This document shows positions 1 through 6,827 of a stretch of DNA of 64,000 nucleotides, piece by piece. This DNA is from Nonomuraea turcica (lineage in GTDB: Bacteria; Actinomycetota; Actinomycetes; Streptosporangiales; Streptosporangiaceae), in contig NZ_JAUZQF010000019.1 in assembly GCF_030718205.1 (NCBI RefSeq), positions 219,436-283,435 on the forward strand. Direction: 5' to 3'. The notes under the pieces were generated by a model, which worked only from the letters and a program-made list of their open reading frames with translations, was not told the origin of the DNA and made no database searches. How positions within the stretch are numbered: the first letter of the stretch is position 1; every line of letters starts with the position of its first letter. A program made the position numbers and the translations under genes.

Positions 1-47
1 CGTGACCAAAATGCGCATGCCGCCCCTCTACCCTCGAATCCGCACCC

Positions 48-78
48 TTGACATGGGTGCCGCGAAGTGGGGTAGGGC
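48..78 (+). promoter_or_regulatory. Possible promoter for the ThDP enzyme gene
   Basis: A perfect TTGACA lies at 48-53 and a TAGGGC at 73-78, only a few bases ahead of the ATG at 86. This would give a leaderless or near-leaderless transcript, which is common in actinomycetes. The spacer of about 19 bases is long, so the -10 assignment is uncertain. Confidence 0.3.
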
Positions 79-85
79 CGCTCGC

Positions 86-1852
86 ATGGCTCGAATCGCA
101 TCGGAATCCCTGATAGAACGGCTCGCCGAGTGGGGCGTGGACACTGTCTTCGGCCTGCCGGGCGACGGCATCAACGGCATCATGGAGGGGCTGCGGCGCC
201 ATCGCGACCGGGTGCGCTTCGTCCTCGTCCACCACGAGGAGGCCGCGGCCTTCATGGCCACCGGCTACGCCAAGGCCACCGGGCGCATCGGCGTCTGCTT
301 GGCCACCTCGGGGCCGGGCGGCATCCACCTGCTCAACGGACTCTACGACGCCAAGCTCGACCACGTGCCCGTGCTGGCGATCACCGGCATGCAGGAGACG
401 TCCGTGCTCGGCACCGGCTACCAGCAGGAGGTCCACCTGGACAAGGTGTTCGCCGACGTCGCCGAGTACAGCATGATGATCAGCAATCCCGCGCAGCTGC
501 CGTCGCTGGTGGACCAGGCGGTCAGGACGGCGTACGCGCGGCGCGGGGTCTCCCATCTGACCCTGCCCAACGACATCCAGGTGGCCGAGGCGGACGCGGA
601 CCCGTACAAGCACGTCGCGCCGGTCAGGCTGCCGCAGACCACGCCCGTCTACCTGCAGCCGTCCGGCATCCCCCGGCAGGAGGACGTCGAGTGGGCGGCC
701 GAGGTGCTCAACCGCGCCGAGCGCCCGGCCATGCTGGTCGGGCAGGGCGCGCTGCACGCCAGGCAGGAGGTGCTGGCCGTGGCAGAGGCGCTCGGCGCGC
801 CGGTGGTCAAGACGCTGCCCGGCAAGGCCGTCATCCCGGACGACTCGCCGTACACGACCGGCGGGATCGGGCTGCTCGGCACCGGGCCGAGCGAGGAGCT
901 GATGGACGACGCCGACGTGCTGCTCATGGTGGGCACGAACTTCCCGTATTCGAAGTTTCTGCCGGAGCCCGGCAAGGCGCGCGTGGTGCAGTTCGAGGCT
1001 GAGCCGGCCAGGGCGGGGGCACGGATCGCGACCGACGTGCCGGTCGTGTGCGACGCCAAGGAAGGGCTGGCGGCGCTGCTGCCGCTGCTGTCCCGCCGGG
1101 ACGACACCGCTCATCTGGAGAAATATCAGCGCATGATGGCCCAGTGGCGGGCCGACATGGACGCGCTGGAGAACCCCGAGCGCGACCCGATCGCGCCGCA
1201 GTATCCCGTCTCCGTCCTCGACGAGCTCGCCGCCGACGACGCCATCATGACGTGCGACAGCGGCACCGTCGCCACCTGGGCGGCCCGGCACTGGACGATC
1301 CGCGGCGGGCGCGAGTTCTACCTGTCGGGGACGCTGGCCACGATGGCGAACGGGCTGCCGTACGCGATCGCGATGCAGCACGCCCACCCGGGCCGGCAGG
1401 TCATCGCATACGTCGGCGACGGCGGCTTCTCGATGCTGATGGCCGAGTTCCTGACGGCCGTCCAGCAGCGGCTGCCGATCAAGGTGATCGTCAACAACAA
1501 CAACTCGCTCGGCCAGATCCTGTGGGAGCAGATGGTGCTCGGCTACCCGGAGCACGGCGTGCGTTACGCCGAGCCGGAGGCCGACTTCTCGGCCTGGGCC
1601 CGCTCGTGCGGCGGGTTCGGGGCCAAGGTGACCAAGTCGGACGACGTGGCCCTGACGATCGGGCAGGCGCTCGCGCACGACGGCCCGGCGCTGGTGGACG
1701 TGGACGTCAACCCCAACGAGCCGCCCATGCCCGCCAAGGTCTCCTACGAGCAGGCCAGGAACTTCGCCCAGGCGTTCCTCAAGGGGCAGCCGCACCGGGC
1801 CGCCATCGCCACCACGTTGTTCAAGGACCGGATCCAGAAGCTGGGGGATTAG
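86..1852 (+). CDS. Thiamine-diphosphate-requiring enzyme (pyruvate oxidase/acetolactate synthase-like)
   Basis: A 588-residue soluble protein with the three-domain layout of ThDP enzymes. The N-terminal pyrimidine-binding domain carries the conserved glutamate in HHEEAAAFMA (about residue 51). A central FAD/nucleotide-type domain follows. The C-terminal pyrophosphate domain has GDGG near residue 444 followed about 26 residues later by a run of asparagines, the usual ThDP/Mg2+ motif. Family members decarboxylate 2-oxo acids such as pyruvate; which substrate is used here cannot be read from the sequence. I chose the ATG at 86 because homology-like sequence begins there, although the frame stays open to the window edge. 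The gene overlaps the convergent IclR gene by 32 bases at its 3' end. It is not an obvious acetolactate synthase because no small subunit gene is adjacent. Confidence 0.85.
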   Translation: MARIASESLIERLAEWGVDTVFGLPGDGINGIMEGLRRHRDRVRFVLVHHEEAAAFMATGYAKATGRIGVCLATSGPGGIHLLNGLYDAKLDHVPVLAITGMQETSVLGTGYQQEVHLDKVFADVAEYSMMISNPAQLPSLVDQAVRTAYARRGVSHLTLPNDIQVAEADADPYKHVAPVRLPQTTPVYLQPSGIPRQEDVEWAAEVLNRAERPAMLVGQGALHARQEVLAVAEALGAPVVKTLPGKAVIPDDSPYTTGGIGLLGTGPSEELMDDADVLLMVGTNFPYSKFLPEPGKARVVQFEAEPARAGARIATDVPVVCDAKEGLAALLPLLSRRDDTAHLEKYQRMMAQWRADMDALENPERDPIAPQYPVSVLDELAADDAIMTCDSGTVATWAARHWTIRGGREFYLSGTLATMANGLPYAIAMQHAHPGRQVIAYVGDGGFSMLMAEFLTAVQQRLPIKVIVNNNNSLGQILWEQMVLGYPEHGVRYAEPEADFSAWARSCGGFGAKVTKSDDVALTIGQALAHDGPALVDVDVNPNEPPMPAKVSYEQARNFAQAFLKGQPHRAAIATTLFKDRIQKLGD

Positions 1853-2600
1853 CCTTCGCGATGCCGGCCGCGGCGTTCAGCAGGGGATCGATGAGGCGGG
1901 GCAGCTCGCGGGCGCGCCGGGAGGCCACCACGATGCCCACGGCCGCTACAGCCCGGCCGTCCACCAGGATCGGGGCGGCGGCCGAGCACGAGCCGAGCGT
2001 CATCTCCTCGTACGTGAGCGCGTAGCCCTGGGCCCGGACCGCCGCCAGCTCTCTGGCCAGCCGGCCCGGCTCCGTGATCGTGTGCCGGGTGGGACGCTCG
2101 AGCTTGCGGGCCAGGTAGGACTTGACGAACCAGTCCGGCTCGTACGCCAGCAGCGCCTTGCCCACGCCCGTCGGGTGCATCGGCAGCCGGCCGCCGGTCC
2201 TGGAGACGATGGGGACGGCGCGGCGGCCGTAGACCTTGTCCACGTACAGCACCTCGAGCCCGTCGCGGACCGCCAGGTGCACGTTCTCGCCCGTGGTGAC
2301 GAACAGCTCCTGCAACCACGGATGCGCCAGGCCGAGCAGCCGGTCCGGGGCGAGCTGTCCCAGCTCCCACAGCCGCAGCCCCACCCGCAGCCGCCCGTCG
2401 GGGTCGCGGCTGAGCGCCTGCCACTCCTCCAGCTCGGTCACCAGCCGGTGCGCCGTGCTCAGCGGCACCCCGCTGCGCCGGGCCAGGTCCGTCAGCGTGA
2501 GCTGCGGATGGGCGGCGTCGAACGCGCCGAGCAGGGCCAGCACCTTGGACGTCACGGTGCGGCCTGGCTCACGGGATCCGCCTGACATGCCCGTCATCAT
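1821..2600 (-). CDS. IclR-family transcriptional regulator (PobR/PcaR-like by context)
   Basis: A 259-residue IclR protein. The N-terminal winged helix-turn-helix (about residues 15-75) includes TLTDLARRSGVPLSTAHRLV. The C-terminal IclR effector domain (about 80-250) has the typical RLPMHPTGVGKALLA stretch and a GSCSAAAPI segment. It is divergent from the 4-hydroxybenzoate hydroxylase gene with about 70 bases between the starts, so it most likely controls that gene in response to an aromatic acid. A perfect 15-bp inverted repeat lies between them. Starts at 2600, 2597 and 2588 are all possible because three in-frame ATGs are clustered and none has a strong ribosome site. The 3' end overlaps the convergent ThDP gene by 32 bases. 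Confidence 0.85.
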   Translation of the reverse strand: MMTGMSGGSREPGRTVTSKVLALLGAFDAAHPQLTLTDLARRSGVPLSTAHRLVTELEEWQALSRDPDGRLRVGLRLWELGQLAPDRLLGLAHPWLQELFVTTGENVHLAVRDGLEVLYVDKVYGRRAVPIVSRTGGRLPMHPTGVGKALLAYEPDWFVKSYLARKLERPTRHTITEPGRLARELAAVRAQGYALTYEEMTLGSCSAAAPILVDGRAVAAVGIVVASRRARELPRLIDPLLNAAAGIAKANPPASGSGP

Positions 2601-2612
2601 TCCACACAGTTA

Positions 2613-2627
2613 TTCCACTCAGTGGAA
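2613..2627. promoter_or_regulatory. Putative IclR operator
   Basis: A perfect inverted repeat TTCCACT-C-AGTGGAA sits in the short space between the divergent IclR and pobA genes. The outer TTCCA/TGGAA pattern resembles known IclR-type boxes. A further half-site, ATTCCACACAG, lies just to the left at about 2599-2609. The role as operator is inferred from position and symmetry. Confidence 0.6.
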
Positions 2628-2670
2628 GCAGGCGCTCGGCTTACCCCGTTCGAGGCAGGATGCTTCCCTC

Positions 2671-3834
2671 ATGCGAACTCAGGTCGGGATCATCGGCGCG
2701 GGCCCCGCTGGCCTGCTGCTGTCTCATTTGCTCCACCTCCGCGGCATCTCCTCCGTGGTGCTGGAGAAGCGCAGCCGCGACTACGTCGAGCGGCGGGTAC
2801 GGGCCGGCGTGCTGGAGCAGGGCACGGTCGATACGCTCGTCGAGGCGGGCGTCGGAGAGCGCATGCTGCGCGAAGGGCTGCCGCACCACGGCATCGAGCT
2901 CAGGTACGGCGGCTCCGGTCACCGCATCCCGTTCGAGAAGCTCGTCCCCGGCAGGTCGATCACCGTGTACGGGCAGCAGGAGGTGGTCAAGGACCTCATC
3001 GCGGCCAGGCTGGCGGCGGGCGGCGACGTGCGGTTCGAGGTGGAGGACGTGGCCGTGCACGGGCTGGACTCCGAACCGTACGTAACCTTCGGTGGCGAGA
3101 GGCTCGACTGCGACGTCATCGCCGGCTGCGACGGCTTCCACGGCGTGACCCGGCCGTCCATCCCCGAGGGCGTTCTGAGCGTCTTCGAGCGCGAATATCC
3201 CTTCGCCTGGCTCGGCATCCTGGCCAACGTCACGCCGTCGTCGGAGGAGCTGATCTACACCAGGACCGAGCGCGGCTTCGCGCTGCACAGCATGCGCTCA
3301 CCCACCGTCAGCCGCTTCTACCTGCAGGTTCCCGCCGACACCCGGATCGAGGACTGGCCGGACGAGCGGATCTGGGACGAGCTGAAGGAGCGGCTGGAGA
3401 GCGTGCCCGGCTTCACGCTGACCACCGGGGAGATCACTGAGAAGGGCGTCACGCCGATGCGGTCCTTCGTGGTCGAACCCATGCAGTACGGGCGGCTCTA
3501 CCTGGCCGGGGACGCCGCCCACATCGTGCCGCCCACCGGGGCGAAGGGGCTCAACCTGGCCGTGGCCGACGTGCGCGTGCTCACCGAGGCACTGGCCGCG
3601 TACTTCTCGGAGGGCTCCACCGCGCTGCTGGACGGGTACTCGGAGGCGTGCCTGAAGCGGGTGTGGCGAGCGCAACACTTTTCGTGGTGGATGACGACGT
3701 TGCTGCACACGTTCGAGGACGACGACGCCTACGGGCGGCGGCTGCAGCTCTCGTATCTGGACTACGTCACCTCGTCCGAGGCGGCGGCCACGACGCTCGC
3801 GGAGAACTACGTCGGCCTGCCATATGGCAGCTGA
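2671..3834 (+). CDS. pobA: 4-hydroxybenzoate 3-monooxygenase
   Basis: A 387-residue flavoprotein hydroxylase that would convert 4-hydroxybenzoate to protocatechuate with NAD(P)H and O2, feeding the beta-ketoadipate pathway. Visible features are the Rossmann motif GIIGAGPAG (residues 6-14), the DG motif CDGFHG (about 153-158) and the second FAD motif AGDAAHIVPPTGAKGLNLA (starting about 279). The length matches characterised PobA proteins (about 390). The ATG at 2671 was chosen because the FAD fold starts immediately after it; an in-frame extension upstream runs through the divergent regulator and is not credible. It is divergent from an IclR regulator and has a palindromic operator upstream, the usual arrangement for aromatic-acid genes. 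No protocatechuate dioxygenase gene is nearby, so the rest of the pathway must be elsewhere. Confidence 0.9.
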   Translation: MRTQVGIIGAGPAGLLLSHLLHLRGISSVVLEKRSRDYVERRVRAGVLEQGTVDTLVEAGVGERMLREGLPHHGIELRYGGSGHRIPFEKLVPGRSITVYGQQEVVKDLIAARLAAGGDVRFEVEDVAVHGLDSEPYVTFGGERLDCDVIAGCDGFHGVTRPSIPEGVLSVFEREYPFAWLGILANVTPSSEELIYTRTERGFALHSMRSPTVSRFYLQVPADTRIEDWPDERIWDELKERLESVPGFTLTTGEITEKGVTPMRSFVVEPMQYGRLYLAGDAAHIVPPTGAKGLNLAVADVRVLTEALAAYFSEGSTALLDGYSEACLKRVWRAQHFSWWMTTLLHTFEDDDAYGRRLQLSYLDYVTSSEAAATTLAENYVGLPYGS

Positions 3835-3861
3835 CCTTGGAAGATGCTTTAGGGTTGTTTG

Positions 3862-4173
3862 GTGTTCTTTGAGGAAGGTTGGGCGACTTCGCCCTTTCGG
3901 TGGTTGATGGGCGAGCTGGGCGACACCCAGCTCGCGCGGATGGGCAGCGAGCCTGGGCTCGTCGCGGCCGTGGACCAGCATGCCGCGGTGCTGCGTGATG
4001 CGATCCCGATGGATCGCGAGACCCTGGGCGACTACCTGCTCGGCTTCCTTGACGAGCTCCGCCACCGCGGCTGGGCCTTCACCGGCGAGCCCGATGCCGC
4101 GGCCCTGCGGCTGACGGCGGTCTGCTGGCTCGCCCGCGAACTCGGCTTCTTGAACGACGAACTCCCCGCCTGA
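3862..4173 (+). CDS. Small DUF6401-like protein of unknown function
   Basis: A 103-residue acidic protein with no signal peptide or membrane segment. The stretch SEPGLVAAVDQHAAVLRDAI followed by a leucine-rich helical half resembles small actinobacterial proteins filed as DUF6401, which often sit near natural-product genes. I recall this family resemblance from memory and could not search it. GTG at 3862 follows an AGGG about seven bases upstream; an ATG at 3907 is a shorter alternative. It lies 27 bases downstream of pobA on the same strand and could be co-transcribed with it. A strong GC-rich inverted repeat follows. No function can be assigned. Confidence 0.6.
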   Translation: MFFEEGWATSPFRWLMGELGDTQLARMGSEPGLVAAVDQHAAVLRDAIPMDRETLGDYLLGFLDELRHRGWAFTGEPDAAALRLTAVCWLARELGFLNDELPA

Positions 4174-4207
4174 CCGGCGGCCCACCTGCCCCGCCGACGG
4201 GCGAGCC

Positions 4208-4247
4208 ACCCGCCCCGCTCGGCTCGGAGGGGGCCGAGTGGGCGGGT
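4208..4247. terminator. Bidirectional terminator-like hairpin
   Basis: Two long complementary arms (ACCCGCCC-CG-CTCGGC at 4208-4223 and GCCGAG-T-GGGCGGGT at 4233-4247) enclose a loop of about nine bases. The hairpin lies between the convergent genes ending at 4173 (+) and 4315 (-). There is no U-tract, as is usual in high-GC actinomycetes. Confidence 0.5.
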
Positions 4248-4314
4248 CGCCGTCCGGGCCGGCCGTGCGGCAGGTCCGACGCTGGGTCAGCCGGAAGGCA
4301 CGTCCGCCGGTGGG

Positions 4315-5166
4315 TCACTCGGGAGGCATGTCCGAACGGGGCGGACCCGAGGACGGCGGCATGTCCGTGCGGGGCGGACCCGACGTCGGCGGCATGTCCG
4401 GCCGGGACGGAGCGCCCGGAGTGGTGCGGATGGGCGCCGTCTCCTCGGTCATCGCCGCGGCGTCCTGGCGCCCGCGCTGGTAGGCCTCCGCGTGCGCCTT
4501 GGCCTGCGGCGCCTCCTCCTCGATCCGGCCCAGCCAGCGCTCCCAGCGCTGCTGCATCGGCCGGACGAGCCCGCCGCCGACGCCGATGGCCGCGATGGCC
4601 CCTATGGTGGCGAGCACGGTGATCAGCACCGGAGTCGTGACCGTGGTGGCCACGCCGATCTGGTTGAGCGCCGCGATGATGCCCAGCGCCCAGATGAACA
4701 CCGCCGCGGCGGTGGCGATCCAGCGGCCGTACGACAGCCCGCCGAGCGCCCCGTTCAGGATGTCCCTGACGCCCCTGGCGATGGCGCCGGCCACCACGAT
4801 GATCACGATGGCGACGAGGGCCATGGGCAGCCAGGCCACCACGGCGGTCAGCAGCGCCGAGATCGGGTTCGGGCCGAACACGCTGAACGCAATCTGCAGG
4901 GTGACCAGGATGATCGCGTAGAAGACGATCCTCGCCAGCAGGCCGCTGGCGTCGTACTTGCTCCGCTCCAGCCAGCGGCGCACACCGCTGCGCTCCACTG
5001 CCCGCTCGAACCCCACCCGGTCCAGGATCTTGTTGACGATCTTCTCCAGAGCCTTGGCCACGATCCACCCGATGAAGAGAATCACCAGGAACGCGACCAG
5101 CCTGGGAACGAACGTCGCTATTTGCCGCCAGGCGTCTTGGATGCCCTGGCCTATGTTGATGTCCAC
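4315..5166 (-). CDS. Mechanosensitive-channel-like membrane protein with C-terminal Pro-rich repeats
   Basis: A 283-residue integral membrane protein. It has about five hydrophobic helices: near residues 20-40, 80-97, 102-128, 147-165 and 175-195. The repeated amphipathic-plus-transmembrane pattern matches the conserved TM helix (CmpX-like) branch of the MscS superfamily, although the canonical MscS beta domain is not evident. The cytosolic tail (about 205-283) is charged and then becomes a proline-rich repeat with an 11-residue period, each unit carrying GPPR and DMPP. The start is the GTG at 5166, preceded by a strong GGAGGAGG seven to ten bases upstream. A role in osmotic or membrane-tension response is inferred from the family only. 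A terminator-like hairpin lies downstream. Confidence 0.75.
   Translation of the reverse strand: MDINIGQGIQDAWRQIATFVPRLVAFLVILFIGWIVAKALEKIVNKILDRVGFERAVERSGVRRWLERSKYDASGLLARIVFYAIILVTLQIAFSVFGPNPISALLTAVVAWLPMALVAIVIIVVAGAIARGVRDILNGALGGLSYGRWIATAAAVFIWALGIIAALNQIGVATTVTTPVLITVLATIGAIAAIGVGGGLVRPMQQRWERWLGRIEEEAPQAKAHAEAYQRGRQDAAAMTEETAPIRTTPGAPSRPDMPPTSGPPRTDMPPSSGPPRSDMPPE
4318..4410 (-). repeat. 33-bp tandem repeat encoding GPPR-x-DMPP units
   Basis: About three copies of a 33-bp unit sit at the 3' end of the membrane-protein gene; the shared CATGTCCG recurs at 4327, 4360 and 4393. They encode an 11-residue proline-rich unit. The copies differ at a few third positions and in the variable S/T residues. 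Confidence 0.8.
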
Positions 5167-5334
5167 GGTTTCCTCCTCCGAGGAGTCAATGCCACGGCGC
5201 TACCCGTACCGAAACGGTCTATGCACGCAGCGACACCAAAACTGCGCGTTCAGCGACATTTCACCGAGGGTTGGCATGTGGGCGGAAAGGGATGAGTAAA
5301 CGGTCGCTCGACGGCTTCGCTAGGGTGAGCGGTC

Positions 5335-5715
5335 GTGCATCGCAGCCGCGTCTACGCCCTTCTCATCGACACCCCCTCGCCCGAAGCTGACCAGGCCGCG
5401 GCCTTCTGGGCGGCCGCGCTCGGGGCCACCGTCCGTCCCCTCCAGGGCGAGGAGCAGTTCATCTCGCTCCACCAGGCTATTCCCGGCCTGGTCACGGCCG
5501 TCCAGGCAGTCGGCGACGCGCCCCGCTTCCACCTCGACATCGAGACCGACGACGTGGAGGCCGAGACGGCGCGCCTGCTGGCGCTCGGCGCGACCCCGGT
5601 ATCGCAGTGGATGGAGTGCCGGACCCTGCGCGCTCCCGGCGGGCACCTGCTGTGTGTGCTGCCCGTGGAGAGCGACAGGGAGGTGTTCGAAGCCGAGGCC
5701 AACATCTGGCCGTGA
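5335..5715 (+). CDS. VOC-superfamily (glyoxalase-like) domain protein
   Basis: A 126-residue protein with a single vicinal-oxygen-chelate fold. An N-terminal beta-alpha unit has the AAAFWAAALGATV pattern. A central FHLDIETDDVEAETARLLALGA segment and a final RAPGGHLLCVLP strand are typical of the Glyoxalase_6 type. Metal-ligand positions are not certain, so binding or enzymatic function cannot be separated. GTG at 5335 is the first credible start. It is transcribed away from the MscS-like gene, and the gene-poor stretch 5716-6318 follows. Substrate unknown. Confidence 0.75.
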   Translation: MHRSRVYALLIDTPSPEADQAAAFWAAALGATVRPLQGEEQFISLHQAIPGLVTAVQAVGDAPRFHLDIETDDVEAETARLLALGATPVSQWMECRTLRAPGGHLLCVLPVESDREVFEAEANIWP

Positions 5716-6318
5716 CGCGGCGGGCTCTCAGGCGCCGCCCCTCGCCGCCTTCAGGTGCGCGGTGGCCGCCTGAGACCGGCAGGGTGGTAGCGCCCATCGC
5801 ACCCTCGCCGGGCAACTCGCCGACAAGCAGGCCCTGCGCCCGGACCTTTCGACCGAGGCGGCGGCCCGGGTCCGCCCGCCGCCCTCCAGCGCGCACCTTG
5901 CCGGTGATGGTCAAGCGTCGGTGTCGGGGGCGGGTACGGCGGCGCACAGTTCTTCGGACTCCCACACGTCGATGGAGCGGAGGGTGCCGTCGGGCTGGGT
6001 GACGGCGAGCAATGGCTGGCCGACACTTGGCGCCGCCTCTTCCTGCTCCACATGCCCTGAGGCCGGCGCAGGAAGGGCGGCAGTAGCTTGGTCACGCCGT
6101 GCGGGACGAACTCCACGGCGGGCGGCCAGATGCGAGCCGGCCGCCGTGGGCGACACGCGCGCCGTCTCACCGCACGGTCATCATCCGTGACGAGGCGGCA
6201 GCGGTCCCGACATGGCCGTCGTTCCCGAGGCCGGCGGCTCCACGGCCTCCCGTGGGTGGTCTACCGGGTACGGCACCCTTTTGAGCAGGGCGGGCTGAGA
6301 GGTTCTGCCCTGAACAAC
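5716..6318. other. Gene-poor stretch with a possible coding relic
   Basis: About 600 bases between the VOC gene and the tRNA terminator contain no convincing intact gene. Several frames are open by chance because of the high GC content. The only piece with coding-like third-position bias is on the minus strand at about 5911-6060, listed separately as a possible relic. Confidence 0.5.
5911..6156 (-). pseudogene. Possible remnant of a degraded gene
   Basis: The minus-strand frame ending at 5911 encodes a short C-terminus (ending WESEELCAAVPAPDTDA) with about 80 percent G or C at third positions. An overlapping minus-strand frame just upstream (about 6090-6150) encodes EFVPHGVTKLLPPFLRRP, which also looks protein-like. 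Together they could be one gene broken by a frameshift. I do not recognise the family, and no start with a ribosome site is visible. This is a weak call. Confidence 0.25.
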
Positions 6319-6357
6319 AAGAAACCCCAGGCTCCGGGGTGCGGTGAGCTGGGGTCT
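6319..6357 (-). terminator. Terminator of the tRNA operon
   Basis: On the minus strand, ACCCCAG (6355-6349) pairs with CTGGGGT (6330-6324), followed by a T-containing tract (TTCTTGTTGTTC). It lies just downstream of tRNA-Val, the last gene of the minus-strand tRNA cluster. Confidence 0.65.
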
Positions 6358-6365
6358 TTGAGTGG

Positions 6366-6437
6366 TGGACGATACTGGGATTGAACCAGTGACCTCTTCC
6401 GTGTCAGGGAAGCGCTCTCCCGCTGAGCTAATCGTCC
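6366..6437 (-). tRNA. tRNA-Val (GAC)
   Basis: A 72-base cloverleaf on the minus strand. The acceptor arms GGACGAT and ATCGTCC pair fully, the anticodon loop carries GAC, and the T-loop has GGTTCAATCCC. The discriminator A is followed by a genomically encoded CCA (6363-6365). It is the last gene of a four-tRNA cluster and is followed by a terminator. Confidence 0.95.
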
Positions 6438-6456
6438 GTATTGAGTTATCACTCAG

Positions 6457-6528
6457 AGCGGAAGACGGGATTCGAACCCGCGACCCTCACCTTGGCAAGG
6501 TGATGCTCTACCACTGAGCCACTTCCGC
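6457..6528 (-). tRNA. tRNA-Gly (GCC), copy 2
   Basis: A 72-base cloverleaf with acceptor arms GCGGAAG/CTTCCGC and anticodon GCC in a CACCTT-GCC-AAGGTG arm. The CCA is not encoded. It is identical to the copy at 6665-6736, from which it is separated by tRNA-Cys. Confidence 0.95.
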
Positions 6529-6578
6529 ATGGCGTTGCACTTTACTTTAGCGGATCCTGGAGGGTCCGCCGGTCGCCG

Positions 6579-6649
6579 AGGTGGAGACGGGATTTGAACC
6601 CGTGTAGACGGCTTTGCAGGCCGCTGCCTCGCCTCTCGGCCACTCCACC
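6579..6649 (-). tRNA. tRNA-Cys (GCA)
   Basis: A 71-base cloverleaf with acceptor arms GGTGGAG/CTCCACC, the anticodon GCA between paired CGGC and GCCG, and T-loop GGTTCAAATCC. The discriminator is T and no CCA is encoded. It sits between two identical tRNA-Gly genes. Confidence 0.95.
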
Positions 6650-6664
6650 AGGAGTCTTGCTCCG

Positions 6665-6736
6665 AGCGGAAGACGGGATTCGAACCCGCGACCCTCACCT
6701 TGGCAAGGTGATGCTCTACCACTGAGCCACTTCCGC
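6665..6736 (-). tRNA. tRNA-Gly (GCC), copy 1
   Basis: The first gene of the minus-strand cluster, 72 bases, with sequence identical to the tRNA-Gly at 6457-6528. Acceptor GCGGAAG/CTTCCGC, anticodon GCC, no encoded CCA. The order Gly-Cys-Val is common in actinobacteria; the additional Gly looks like a local duplication. Confidence 0.95.
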
Positions 6737-6827
6737 GTGAACCCCCGGCGACGTGCGCCGGGCCACTGGAAAACCATATCGTCTCCGCGGAGTGCCCGTG
6801 CGCACTCGAAGGTGCGCACCGCGAAAT

